DNA of 64,000 bases from Nitrosomonas aestuarii (GTDB lineage Bacteria > Pseudomonadota > Gammaproteobacteria > Burkholderiales > Nitrosomonadaceae), in the NCBI RefSeq assembly GCF_003046585.1, contig NZ_QAAE01000010.1, positions 1 through 64,000 on the forward strand. The letters are read 5' to 3'. This document shows, one piece after another, positions 1-9,402 of the stretch. The notes beneath the pieces were generated by a model. It did no database searches, was not told the origin of the DNA, and saw only the letters and a program-made list of their open reading frames with translations. Within the stretch, counting starts at the first letter, position 1. Every line of letters begins with the position of its first letter. The translations under genes and the position numbers were made by a program.

Positions 1-637
1 GTAATACTCCAAAGTTTTTGTTTCTTTTAGGTAAAAACATTTTAATAAATAGCTGTTCAGAGCAAGCCTTCAACCTGCCCACAAGGAAAAAGGAACCAAT
101 TTGCTCTTCAATTAATCAAAAGCACATATAATGCCAATACTTTATATTGACAAATGACCTGGCATAACATGCTGTATTATAATGGTATTATTGGTGAGTA
201 AAAAATGATGGGATAATTGATTGATAGGGCTAGTAGTTTATAAGACACAATTTGTGTAAATATAGAGGGATTCCTATAGTAAGTGTAAGGTATTCTTTAC
301 AGTTTTTTGATGACCAGAACAAATATTTTTTGTATTATTTGATGACAAAAGACAAATGGCTGTGTGTGATCCGCCTCATGATAAATAAATAATAGTCTAA
401 TAAACATACGGTTGAAGTATTTATGAGGATTGGGTGTTGCTAAAAAAATACGAAAATTATAGTAATTTCAATAACCATCCTTAGTGTAAACAATTTCGAC
501 ACTTAGAGATCTTTACAAAACCAGGGTTTCAGAATTCCATATTTTAGCTACAGCTATTTTTATGCAATTTGACTCACCTTGAACCATTCAGACCCGTAGA
601 GTGACATGATCATTGGCTTATTATCGCTGTTTCCTAT
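1..637. other. AT-rich spacer with no recognisable gene
   Basis: No open frame of useful length and no family match can be read on either strand. A TTGACA at 147-152 and a TATAAT at 178-183 are present, but 25 bases apart, too far for a normal sigma-70 promoter. The stretch ends at an insertion-sequence remnant, so it may be a decayed flank. Confidence 0.5.
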
Positions 638-1072
638 TTAAAAGGCGCATTTCTCCTGTACCGTTAAACTTTGTATATAGCGCTTAGGTAACCTTTTCAG
701 CTTATATGCCACAGCAAGCAGCACATGCCAGGCATGTGCTTTATCCAGCCCCTGATAACGTAGTATTTTGCTGCCGAACCAACGTGCCTGACTGCCAAAA
801 GTACGCTCCACGACATACCGGGATTTGGTAATGAGGCGATTACGTTGTAATTGTCGCCGGGTCAGCGGTTTGTTCTTCACCGCTTTATGCTGGATGCCGT
901 TTTTGATCCCACGCGTCTTTAAAGCTTCATGGTGCTTCTGACTACAATAGGCCTTGTCACCATGCAGCCGCGAACCTGCTTTGATCGCAGCTTTATCAAG
1001 CAATGCCAACATCGGTTTACTATCATGCGCATTGGCAGCGATAGTTTCTATCACTGACACCAGGCCATTGTG
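638..1072 (-). pseudogene. IS5-family transposase, C-terminal fragment
   Basis: Only the C-terminal part of a DDE transposase remains. Visible landmarks are AANAHDSKPM and HGDKAYCSQ (region of the second catalytic Asp) and the Glu-containing YVVERTFGSQARWFG near the C-terminus, typical of IS5-group enzymes. The frame continues a few codons upstream of the GTG at 1060 (residues LHNGLV) and is then cut at about 1071, where the terminal sequence of an IS3-type element begins. The first catalytic Asp region is missing, so the protein cannot be active. No clear IS5 inverted repeat was recognised on the left side. Confidence 0.82.
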
Positions 1073-1247
1073 AAGTGGCCCCGGTTATTTGGACACCGGG
1101 AGGGGGTAAGTTAAGGAGTTATTTTCTGTATGATTATTTTTATAAATAAAAGGAGTACAGAAAATGAGCAAGAAACGTAGAAATCATTCACCGGAATTTA
1201 AATCAAAAGTTGCCTTTGCGGGTGCGGTGCGTGACATAGCAGTCTGA
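1071..1247 (+). mobile_element. IS3-family element remnant: end sequence and start of orfA
   Basis: The segment begins with TGAAGTGGCCCCGGTTATTT followed by GGACACC, which resembles IS3-group terminal inverted repeats (a TGA-start with a GGACACC block). An ATG at 1164, behind AAAGGAGTACAG, opens a frame MSKKRRNHSPEFKSKVAF, the standard start of an IS3 orfA helix-turn-helix protein. It loses similarity after about 20 residues and stops at 1245. The rest of orfA and all of orfB are absent. Its left end abuts the broken IS5 transposase exactly, consistent with insertion into that element followed by deletion. Confidence 0.75.
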
Positions 1248-1342
1248 GAAACTCATGCCCATTCCTATAACCAACTGATTGAAAACGGTATTATAGCATT
1301 ATTGCAGTACAACCATGCTGCTTGCCGTGCAAAAGCCTCTGT

Positions 1343-1768
1343 TCATGCCTTCGGCACTTCCCTTGGTCGCCGGTCGTTGTCGATGGCAACATAAGTCAAT
1401 ACCGCTTCGGTCACTTTAATACATATTTCCTCGCCGCCTTCCCGCGCACCGCGCTGGGCGTATACCGCCACATCTACAGTAATCGATGTTCGTCCTACCC
1501 CGACAATGTCTGCATAGAAACTGACAAGATCGCCCACCAGCACCGGTTGTTTGAATACGAACGAGTTCACGGCCACGGTGACAGCCCGGCCGCGTGCGCG
1601 TCGGATGGCCGGAATACTGCCTGCGATATCGACCTGCGACATGATCCAGCCACCGAAAATATCGCCGGCATAATTCGTATCTGATGATGTCGGCACCATA
1701 CGCAATACGGGCTGCTCTTCTGGCAGTGAAACATGCAGTGCCGCGTCACTGGTTGTTGTTTTTTGCAT
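1343..1768 (-). CDS. yciA: YciA-type acyl-CoA thioesterase (hotdog fold)
   Basis: The protein (141 aa) should hydrolyse acyl-CoA thioesters to free acid and CoA in the cytoplasm. The hotdog-fold signature GDIFGGWIMSQVDIAG lies near residues 35-50. It holds the Asp of this family, and the following FKQPVLVGDLVSFYADI is the usual second half of the fold. The length matches the single-domain YciA family, which forms hexamers. It is the last gene of a minus-strand run, 146 bases after the sulfotransferase, and its 3' end faces the insertion-sequence remnants. The family is well recognised; the in vivo substrate is not deducible. Confidence 0.85.
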   Translation of the reverse strand: MQKTTTSDAALHVSLPEEQPVLRMVPTSSDTNYAGDIFGGWIMSQVDIAGSIPAIRRARGRAVTVAVNSFVFKQPVLVGDLVSFYADIVGVGRTSITVDVAVYAQRGAREGGEEICIKVTEAVLTYVAIDNDRRPREVPKA

Positions 1769-1913
1769 TATCGATGATCTATCCAGTTTGTCGTTGCGAT
1801 GCTGCTGTTACATTATAAACAGGTTCAAAATGCTCATTTACTATAAATAAGCTTCGTTTCCCGCCTGCTATTACCTCGCATCGGCCATCTCGAAAACCTT
1901 TTTCAACGACCTG

Positions 1914-2837
1914 TTAAAGGACGCCATTCTCAAGCCACGCACGGCATTCCTTGTTCAATACACGATCACAAGCAGCATCGTATTGCGCCAGCTCATCATT
2001 AGAGAGCACATCACGCCAGCGCCCATTGGTCCCTTTGTGCAGAAAAGTTTTTGCGCCGCCCTTCCATAATTCTCCGCCTCCGGGTGCATACAGTTCACCC
2101 TGATTTTTCATTTCAGCAAACGAAACTGCTTTGACAATGCCGCTCCAGGCATTTTCGGGTATCTCTATCTCAAGAAACGCCGCCATGCGCCGAATCTCCC
2201 CTTCGGTATCTGTGAGCATATCGCCATAGTTAAACAGTTCGATATTGGGCAAATGACGAAAATCCCACCAGGATCGCACGTTTGACAGATGCGACCAGTA
2301 CGGCCAGCCGTCATGTTCCCATGCAAATGCGCCACGTGTTATCCAGCCGCGCCAGAAATCATGAATATCATCCGGTGGGGGCGGCAGTTCATCACCTTCC
2401 CGGCCGGACAGTATATTCATCAGCATGCGCGTCTCGTCCTTCATCTTGGTGTAATGATTCCATAAAGACATAAACACATCGCGCGGATCGCGGGCGATAT
2501 AGAGATATTTGATGTTTGCGTTATAAGACAGGCCATCCAGCGGCAGGTGTGTTTTGATAAAACGGCGATGCTGCTGCGCTTTTAATTTGTTCAACACAAT
2601 TTCGAGCGGCATAATGCGCATGTCGAGCCACGGTGACATTTCAAAGGGCGCTGCGGGGAAACAGCCATCTGGAAAGAGCAGATGCGCAACGATTGCCTGC
2701 GTCCATGTCGTCCCCGCCTTATACGACGTGGCAATGACTATATCATCATCGCGCGGTACAAAATAATCCCAGCGTGTACTGTCCATATGGTGGTTCTGAT
2801 AAATATGTTTTTGTTGCGGTAGATTCGACATTTGCAT
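1914..2837 (-). CDS. Sulfotransferase (Sulfotransfer_1, PAPS-dependent)
   Basis: This 307-aa protein should transfer sulfate from PAPS to a hydroxyl or amine of a small acceptor. It shows the complete cytosolic-type signature set: the 5'-phosphosulfate loop SYKAGTTWTQ near residue 45, the catalytic His in KTHLP near residue 95, the 3'-phosphate loop ARDPRDVFMSLWNHY near 120, and the C-terminal KGTNGRWRD corresponding to the RKGxxGDWK motif. It has no signal peptide. It follows the CocE-type hydrolase by 97 bases on the same strand and probably belongs to the same operon. The acceptor is unknown. The start could be ATG 2837 or the ATG two codons later. Confidence 0.9.
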   Translation of the reverse strand: MQMSNLPQQKHIYQNHHMDSTRWDYFVPRDDDIVIATSYKAGTTWTQAIVAHLLFPDGCFPAAPFEMSPWLDMRIMPLEIVLNKLKAQQHRRFIKTHLPLDGLSYNANIKYLYIARDPRDVFMSLWNHYTKMKDETRMLMNILSGREGDELPPPPDDIHDFWRGWITRGAFAWEHDGWPYWSHLSNVRSWWDFRHLPNIELFNYGDMLTDTEGEIRRMAAFLEIEIPENAWSGIVKAVSFAEMKNQGELYAPGGGELWKGGAKTFLHKGTNGRWRDVLSNDELAQYDAACDRVLNKECRAWLENGVL

Positions 2838-2934
2838 GACCTGTTGAATTGATTTGGCGATAATTTAAAGGAACGTTTCAGATTTGGCAAATATATGCTG
2901 ATGCGCTTACCGGGTATCTTCTAAAGCGCATCCA

Positions 2935-4947
2935 TCAAACAAGCTTCCGCCTTATACGGCGATTCCAGTTTTTTGAAAAAACCCGTTTGCCTGCTTCATA
3001 AGCATCGAGTTCGGCATCCAGGTAAAAATAATTTTCATCACAGCGCAACACCGTACGTGTAATTGTTTTAACCTGCCAGTCTCCACGTTCAAAACTTCTC
3101 GTCCACAGCGTTTCACCCTTCGCTGAGCTAAAGTCATCACCCTGGTAGGAATACCATTCTTCGGTTTTACGCTGCACCTTCAGATCAATATCTTCAAGTT
3201 GATACAGCCCGTTATCATTAATTACTTCGAGCGTTGAGATATCCTGATCCAGCTCCCGGATAACACGCCAGTTATGATGCCCTTCCTTGATCTGCCGCTG
3301 CTGGCTACTGACGGATGCTTCGGCATCAGGGAAATTGATACATTCTTCTCTTGGCGTGCGTACCGGCAGTATCAAACGGCTACTGCCAATATGGATTTTC
3401 AATTGTGCAGACTGTGGCGGCGGCCAGGCTAAAGGGAAATAGGATGAAGAAATTGCGATACGAATACGGTGTCCTTTTGGCAGACTCTGCGCCACATCAT
3501 TTAACTGCACACGAACCGGATACACCTTGTCTGGTTGCAAGGATGACGGATCGGCATGACTGTCACGATGAGTTAAATTCAGCATACCATAAGTGATACG
3601 AGTTACTTTGTTGTCCGGGCGCATATCGGATAAGCGAACAGCGATCATCGCCACTGGCCGGTTCGCCGACAGCTCCAGTTCAAGCACCGGCGCACCCAGT
3701 ATTTCAAGTGTTTCCAGCAATGGTGTGGTGGTAAACAACAATGCACCACCATCTTCTTCTCGTTGATCATGTGGCAAATCCGGCGTTGCACTGTACGAGC
3801 ACCATTTACCAGCGAATAAACCGTTACTCAGCGGTGATTGCAGTGTCAGAGCATGCGCTGCCACATTATTATCTTCATCGACCAGGCGGTATTCATCCAG
3901 TTTGTATATACGCGGCATGATATTGGGAGAAGGCCAGCATGACTCACTTATCCAGCGGCCATAGCGTTGATGATAAAATGTCGACGGCGGCATGCTGTCG
4001 AGCATCCATGCGCGCAGCATGGGTTCACCCATGATGTCCGTTTCCTGGTTCTTGAGCCATTTATCCCACCAGCGAAGACATTCCTGCAAAAAACCGATTG
4101 CCGGTCCGGGCACGCCCAAGTGCGGATATTTATGACTCCAGGGTCCAATCAATCCTAAACGGGGGCCCGATAAATTTGCCAGCAAGCGAAATACGGCATT
4201 GGAATAACCATCAGCCCAGCCACTGACCGCCATCACAGGGATATTCACTCTGGAATAATCCTCACAAATAGAACCATGCCGCCAGTATTCACCGCGATGC
4301 TGATGCTGCAGCCAGATTTCCAGCCAGAGGCCACTGCCCTGTAACCGTTCAAACCACATATCGCGCCACTTGCCCCCGACGATAGCCGGGTCTGGCGGCA
4401 GTGAGTTATAAGCAAACATGGTCGAAGCCCAGGAAAGATTGTCTCCGAGCAGGCATCCGCCCATATAATGTACATCATCCGCATAACGATCATCCGTGGA
4501 ACACACGCTGACAACTGCTTTAAGCGCCGGTGGCTGCATTGCTGCAATCTGCAGTCCATTAAAACCACCCCAGGAAATGCCTATCATACCTACATTACCA
4601 TTGCACCATGATTGCTGTACCAGCCACTTAATTACCGCGACGCCATCATTGAGTTCCTGCTGCAGATACTCGTCACACAATACGCCTTCTGAATCACCGC
4701 TGCCACGTATATCCACACGTATACAGGCATAACCATGACCAGCAAAGTACGGGTGCATTGTTTCATCGCGCAAACGCACGCCATCGCGTTTACGGTAAGG
4801 AATATATTCGAGTATGGCCGGAACAGGACTGGCTTCGGCACTTTCAGGCATCCAGATACGCGCGGCTAACCTTATACCATCGGGCATCGCAATCCAAAGA
4901 TGCTCGATATGCCGAATCCTGTGCGGAAAATCGCTAACGATTTTCAT
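2935..4947 (-). CDS. CocE/NonD-family serine hydrolase
   Basis: This 670-aa alpha/beta hydrolase belongs to the cocaine-esterase / X-Pro dipeptidyl-peptidase family. The nucleophile elbow is GISWGG with Ser125. The Asp of VSGWADG and the His of GPWSHKYPH are the likely remaining triad members. The C-terminal half is the beta-rich jelly-roll domain found in CocE and X-Pro peptidases. No signal peptide is seen, so it acts in the cytoplasm. The ATG lies 9 bases after the ATP-grasp stop codon, and its ribosome binding site (AAGG) spans that stop, suggesting coupled translation. Such enzymes cleave esters, amides or N-terminal dipeptides; the substrate here is unknown. Confidence 0.88.
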   Translation of the reverse strand: MKIVSDFPHRIRHIEHLWIAMPDGIRLAARIWMPESAEASPVPAILEYIPYRKRDGVRLRDETMHPYFAGHGYACIRVDIRGSGDSEGVLCDEYLQQELNDGVAVIKWLVQQSWCNGNVGMIGISWGGFNGLQIAAMQPPALKAVVSVCSTDDRYADDVHYMGGCLLGDNLSWASTMFAYNSLPPDPAIVGGKWRDMWFERLQGSGLWLEIWLQHQHRGEYWRHGSICEDYSRVNIPVMAVSGWADGYSNAVFRLLANLSGPRLGLIGPWSHKYPHLGVPGPAIGFLQECLRWWDKWLKNQETDIMGEPMLRAWMLDSMPPSTFYHQRYGRWISESCWPSPNIMPRIYKLDEYRLVDEDNNVAAHALTLQSPLSNGLFAGKWCSYSATPDLPHDQREEDGGALLFTTTPLLETLEILGAPVLELELSANRPVAMIAVRLSDMRPDNKVTRITYGMLNLTHRDSHADPSSLQPDKVYPVRVQLNDVAQSLPKGHRIRIAISSSYFPLAWPPPQSAQLKIHIGSSRLILPVRTPREECINFPDAEASVSSQQRQIKEGHHNWRVIRELDQDISTLEVINDNGLYQLEDIDLKVQRKTEEWYSYQGDDFSSAKGETLWTRSFERGDWQVKTITRTVLRCDENYFYLDAELDAYEAGKRVFSKNWNRRIRRKLV

Positions 4948-4956
4948 ATGAATACC

Positions 4957-6285
4957 TTAATTGGATATCTGCCGATCGACGGGCTCAAGTTCGATACGCA
5001 TTGCCTGTTGTACATCACGGTATTTCTGAAGTAATTCTTTCTGAGTGTTACCCCCCAGAAAGATGACCGCGATTTCATAACTGTAACTGTCCTGATCCTT
5101 GAGTTCCGACAAATACATACCGCTGTGTATATGCAGTTGAATATCTGCCTCTGGAAACTGCCGTTTGAGGACTGACAAATCGTTCGCTGTCGGCACATGT
5201 CTAACATAAGCGTCTTTGTAAATCCGCCACATGAATTTAGCGGCTACTTTATAGTTGCCCTGACGGTATGGAAAATCAGGTTTCTGTCCCAGTGCGAGTT
5301 CCAGCATGACTTTTTGATGCGTAGCGCCGTCCACATCACGAAACAGCGGGCAGTGTGACTTGGAAATGCGCGTATTAATCTCCAACAACCAGATTTTGTC
5401 CTCCGCATGCTGATGGTGCTCCCAATAATATTCGATATTGAAAGGCCCATTATCAAAATCGATATACTCGAGAAAATGTCGGGTAACCGCGGTCATTTCC
5501 TGCTGAATACGCTGTGGAATCATCGACGGGTATTGATATCGCGCAAAACTGCAACGGTGCTGACCCTCGCGGATTGAATCAACAACACCGTAAACAGTAA
5601 CCTCACCCTGATAAACATAGCCCTCAAGTGTGCATTGCCGCCCCCGGGATATAATGCTCTCAACTATGCAATAATTCCCATCCACGTTTGCCACTTCATC
5701 CGGCAACCGGGCAAATTGCAGCATATAGTTGAATGGATTGGCAAAACGGAAAATCTTTCTGCGAATGGTCTGGATCGCCTGTTTAAGCTCGGCATCATTA
5801 CGCACCTTGAAGCCCAAATGCGAGGAAGCTGCTTTGACCGGTTTTATCCAGAAAGGATAAGCAACTGTAATCGACTGGCCAGGCTCATCTGCAAAAGGGT
5901 TGACCGCACAAAAATCGGGGATATATTCCGGCACGATTTTTTTTTGCTCCAGACGGCACCAGTATTTATGCTCGCACTTAAGCACCGCTTCATAACTGGG
6001 CGACGCCAGGCCATAGGGTTTTCGCAACAATGGCAACATGATACTGACCGGAAAATCCCAGTATCCTACAATGGCGTCTACAGAACCGGGAAACCGTTTC
6101 AATTGCTCAAGCGCGCCTTCATATAAAGCCTTGACGGGAAATTCGAGACCTGACTTTACCTGACGAAAACTGAAAAGCTCATGAAAACGGTAATTCGCTG
6201 CAGAATCCAGTGCCTGCATTTGGGCTAAATTAAATTGATCTGCACCAAACACAAATATATTGTTCTGAGCAGATTTCATTTTCAT
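4957..6285 (-). CDS. ATP-grasp domain protein, putative carboxylate-amine ligase
   Basis: A protein of about 442 aa with an ATP-grasp core. The phosphate-binding Lys lies in PFWIKPVKAASS (near residue 150), the adenine-side Glu in YCIVESI, and the Mg-binding Glu and Asn in FNIEYYW and LLEINTRIS (near residue 300). These enzymes activate a carboxylate as acyl-phosphate and join it to an amine or thiol. The first gene of a minus-strand set, it runs directly into the CocE hydrolase and then the sulfotransferase. A GTG 21 bases upstream could also start it. I do not recognise a characterised orthologue; an amide- or peptide-forming role is inferred from the fold. Confidence 0.82.
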   Translation of the reverse strand: MKMKSAQNNIFVFGADQFNLAQMQALDSAANYRFHELFSFRQVKSGLEFPVKALYEGALEQLKRFPGSVDAIVGYWDFPVSIMLPLLRKPYGLASPSYEAVLKCEHKYWCRLEQKKIVPEYIPDFCAVNPFADEPGQSITVAYPFWIKPVKAASSHLGFKVRNDAELKQAIQTIRRKIFRFANPFNYMLQFARLPDEVANVDGNYCIVESIISRGRQCTLEGYVYQGEVTVYGVVDSIREGQHRCSFARYQYPSMIPQRIQQEMTAVTRHFLEYIDFDNGPFNIEYYWEHHQHAEDKIWLLEINTRISKSHCPLFRDVDGATHQKVMLELALGQKPDFPYRQGNYKVAAKFMWRIYKDAYVRHVPTANDLSVLKRQFPEADIQLHIHSGMYLSELKDQDSYSYEIAVIFLGGNTQKELLQKYRDVQQAMRIELEPVDRQISN

Positions 6286-6361
6286 TTTAATTACACAACC
6301 TGACACAATTCATGGAGTATTCTACAATAGCACATGCTGGAAAAACTTACATGACAGGCTG

Positions 6362-7049
6362 GGCATGCGATACACGGACGGGCCACTTTATTTGATGACC
6401 GGCATGAGTTTCGCACCGGTGACACCGATACCAATTACCGTTCCCTGTCCTGGTTTACTATGCTTAACGACTGGCTGGCCACTTCCCCGCAAATGTGCAC
6501 ACTGAATCGCAATTAAATCGGCCGGCACACCAATAAACTGGAAGTACTGCATTTTGCCAAATCCGCCGGTCTTCAGGTGCCGACCACTCAGGTTACCAAT
6601 GATTGCTATCTTATCGATGCGCTTAGCGTGGAAGTTAAAATGATCACCAAACCCGTCCCCGGCGGCGATATTATGAGCTTGTCCAAACGCTTCGGGACCA
6701 AATCGCGTTCCCCGCGGGCACTGCAGCCAGTCCGGCAATTATCCAGCCAGAACTCCACAGAATCTATCTGCGTATCTATCGACTGGACAGAAGCTATTTT
6801 GGATTCTTTATTAACGCCGATACCGTCGACTACCGGAAAACACGCAACCGTAAAATCGAATGCGCCAAGCAACTGCCCATTGCAATATTAACCGGATTCG
6901 AGCGCCTGATGGACACCATGCATCTTGATTGGGAAGCGGTAGATTTCAAGTGGTATTATCGCGTATCTGTTGCAAAATTCACCAGATTGATATATGCATA
7001 CCCGCCAATTGAGAAGGCGCATGGATTATCGCTAATGGCTTTTACCTGA
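6362..7049 (+). pseudogene. Degenerate MvdC/MvdD-like ATP-grasp gene
   Basis: Translating in shifting frames recovers most of an ATP-grasp protein of the type that modifies ribosomal peptides. The pieces are YRSLSWFTMLNDWLATSP, then (after an in-frame stop near 6516) NKLEVLHFAKSAGLQVPTTQ with VTND, then, in another frame, PAIIQPELHRIYLRIY, SYFGFFINADTVDYRKTR and LDWEAVDFKW. At least two frameshifts separate them and the N-terminal third is missing. It lies head-to-head with the intact ATP-grasp gene and 50 bases before the DUF455 gene. It cannot make a functional enzyme as read. A reverse-strand open frame over the same bases is a shadow. Confidence 0.75.
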
Positions 7050-7099
7050 AAAACACGCGACAATACATTTTTTTGACATATCTGTATTTGTAGGTCGTT

Positions 7100-7909
7100 A
7101 TGAATTCCCTGTTTGAAGCAGCCGAACGCTGTTTGAAATCCCGTAAGATCGAAGAAAAGCTATATTTGACACAAGAAGCTTCACAGGCCTGGCAACAAGG
7201 ATTATTATCGCTTGAACCAACGTGCAAACCTGAACCGATCAGCGAACCAGGACGCCCAGACAAGCCTGTTCTGGTGATGCCCGGAGATGTCCCCAAGCGG
7301 CGCTTGGGGACAAAAGCAGGGCTGGCCGCACTGATTCATGCGGTGACACATATCGAGTTCAACGCCATTCATCTTGCCTGGGATGCTGTATATCGTTTCC
7401 GTGGTCTACCAAAGCAATTTTACGGCGACTGGTTGCACGTAGCCCACGAAGAAGCCTACCATTTTCAATTACTGCGCGAACGCCTCAATGAACTCGGGCA
7501 TGACTACGGCGACTTTCCCGCTCACAACGGTTTATGGGAGATGACCAGGAAAACCGCTTTTGATCCGATGGTACGCATGGCGCTTGTCCCACGTGTCCTG
7601 GAAGCCAGAGGGCTGGATGTAACACCCGGCATTATAAAACGCTTACGCAACGCAGGTGAAGACAAAACAGTTGCTCTACTGGAAATTATTATGCAAGACG
7701 AAATCGGCCATGTAAAAATAGGTTCACACTGGTTTAAATATTTTTGCAATCAACGCGGTCTGAACTCTGAACAGACATTCCGCAGTTTGCTGAACCAGTA
7801 TTTTACGGGAAAAATATCCGGTCCTTTTCATTTTGAAGCCAGGCAAAAAGCAGGCTTTACCAATAATGAATTAAAAGCGCTTGAGGACTTGGAAATCCCG
7901 GAAGCATAA
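7100..7909 (+). CDS. DUF455 family protein, ferritin-like fold
   Basis: This 269-aa protein belongs to the DUF455 family, a ferritin-like four-helix-bundle group of unknown reaction. The metal-ligand pattern is visible in order: HIEFNAIH, AHEEAYHF, EARGLD and QDEIGHVKIG, that is, repeated Glu and ExxH pairs expected to bind a di-iron or di-manganese centre. No signal peptide or membrane segment is seen. It is a single gene, convergent with the EAL-HDOD gene downstream. The family is certain; the substrate is not known. Confidence 0.88.
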   Translation: MNSLFEAAERCLKSRKIEEKLYLTQEASQAWQQGLLSLEPTCKPEPISEPGRPDKPVLVMPGDVPKRRLGTKAGLAALIHAVTHIEFNAIHLAWDAVYRFRGLPKQFYGDWLHVAHEEAYHFQLLRERLNELGHDYGDFPAHNGLWEMTRKTAFDPMVRMALVPRVLEARGLDVTPGIIKRLRNAGEDKTVALLEIIMQDEIGHVKIGSHWFKYFCNQRGLNSEQTFRSLLNQYFTGKISGPFHFEARQKAGFTNNELKALEDLEIPEA

Positions 7910-7931
7910 CCTCTCTTCAACCATGATTCAA

Positions 7932-9176
7932 TTAATCCGGCGAATTTACCATTTCGCTGATACGGTTTGCCCAGGCCAGGGCCTCGAGCTCCATTACGGT
8001 AAATTCACTCATGCTGATAAAACCCAGCTCTGTCAGCGCCGTTAGCACTGTTTCAAATTCACCTTGCTCATGCGCCTCAATTAATGCCAGTTGACGACCT
8101 AGATATCCACGTCGTGACAATAACGCATCACCCATATCCTTTTGTATACTGAGCGTTTCCACAAGTTCGGACATTTCCATGTCCAGCAGGGCATCAAGTA
8201 ACGATAAAACACCCACCATAAAGGCGCGGTCGTGATGATTTTTATCATGAGGGCGATCTGCAATTGCAATAAGTTCTAACAATTTGCCACGAACTGAGGC
8301 TGTCTGAACTAATGCATCGGACGAACTGCCATCCTTTTGTTTGGCGGTATACAGCAATATCTGCACCCACCTCTGTAGCTGTTTCCGGCCCAGTATCATG
8401 ATGGCCCGTTTAATTGAATTAATCGTTTTGGGCATACCTGTGGCCGCAGAATTGACCATGCGCAGCAGATTATAGCTTAAGCCAGGCTGATATTTGAATT
8501 CATTCTCAATTTCAGTAACATCGCCATCTTTGACAATGAGCAGAAGTAATTTCAGCAATGACAATTTGGAAGGGTCGATCCGCTTGCCGGAAATAATCTC
8601 CGGTTTTGCAAAATAAAAACCCTGCAACATATTGAAGCCCAGGGCTATGCACTTTTTTGCAGTTTTACGGTTTTCAACTTTCTCAGCGAGCAGTAAAACC
8701 GGCCATCGTTTTAAATTATTAATCAGACAGGTTAATTCCTTTTCATTTAACGCGTTGACATTTATTTTAACGACATTGACCAATGGCAACAGACGCTCAA
8801 ACTGCTTATCTATACGAACTACACTGGAAAGTGCGATCTGATAGCCTTTACGGCTTAACTCTGAACAGCGCTGAATAATCTCATCATTAATTTCAACACT
8901 TCTGAGTATTTCAAAAACTATATGATTTTTTGGAAGTAGAAAAACCGCATCACTTAATAAAAATTTGGCGTCCACTTTTATAAAACCGCGCCGCCTCCCC
9001 ATGACATTTTCAATACCCAGCTGTCCGTAGGTATCAATAATGACACTTGCCGAGGCTGCCCGATTATCCGTGACACTGACTTCATTTTGTTGGTTATCAC
9101 GAAACAACAATTCAAATGCCGCTATATTCTGCTTGCTGTCAAGTATTGGCAGCCTGCCAAGAAAGACGTCCTTCAT
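7932..9176 (-). CDS. EAL-HDOD (YuxH-type) signalling protein
   Basis: The 414-aa protein combines an N-terminal EAL-like domain (about residues 1-200) with a C-terminal HDOD domain (about 200-400). The EAL signature is degenerate: the start reads FELLFR where an active c-di-GMP phosphodiesterase has an E-A/V-L-x-R motif, and the later catalytic acidic cluster is not obvious. Cleavage of c-di-GMP is therefore unlikely and a binding or scaffold role more probable. HDOD domains lack the HD metal site and act in signalling. It is cytoplasmic and monocistronic. A second HDOD gene lies at 30948-31781. Confidence 0.85.
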   Translation of the reverse strand: MKDVFLGRLPILDSKQNIAAFELLFRDNQQNEVSVTDNRAASASVIIDTYGQLGIENVMGRRRGFIKVDAKFLLSDAVFLLPKNHIVFEILRSVEINDEIIQRCSELSRKGYQIALSSVVRIDKQFERLLPLVNVVKINVNALNEKELTCLINNLKRWPVLLLAEKVENRKTAKKCIALGFNMLQGFYFAKPEIISGKRIDPSKLSLLKLLLLIVKDGDVTEIENEFKYQPGLSYNLLRMVNSAATGMPKTINSIKRAIMILGRKQLQRWVQILLYTAKQKDGSSSDALVQTASVRGKLLELIAIADRPHDKNHHDRAFMVGVLSLLDALLDMEMSELVETLSIQKDMGDALLSRRGYLGRQLALIEAHEQGEFETVLTALTELGFISMSEFTVMELEALAWANRISEMVNSPD

Positions 9177-9402
9177 ATTTGACCCTGTATACCCATGATC
9201 CTGTATCGCGAAGTGATTCCTTACACCCTACACCCAGAACGAACCAATACACCCAGTGTAATTCAGTATGCTTATTGCCTGAACTGTATTCATAATATGT
9301 GGCAGTCTAACCGAGTACAAGCAAACACCATTGCTCATTTAAGCAAAGTTTATGCCTTCTATTTAAGAGATTTGTTTGCTAAAAACAGCTATAGTGCATG
9401 CA

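Noticed and set aside
147-183. Sigma-70 promoter (TTGACA and TATAAT)
   Set aside because: The boxes are 25 bases apart, well beyond the usual 16-18, and no gene follows.
1322-1684. Plus-strand protein of 120 aa
   Set aside because: It is the reverse of the yciA thioesterase.
6388-6738. Reverse-strand protein of 116 aa
   Set aside because: It is the mirror of the degenerate ATP-grasp gene, whose family motifs read clearly on the plus strand.
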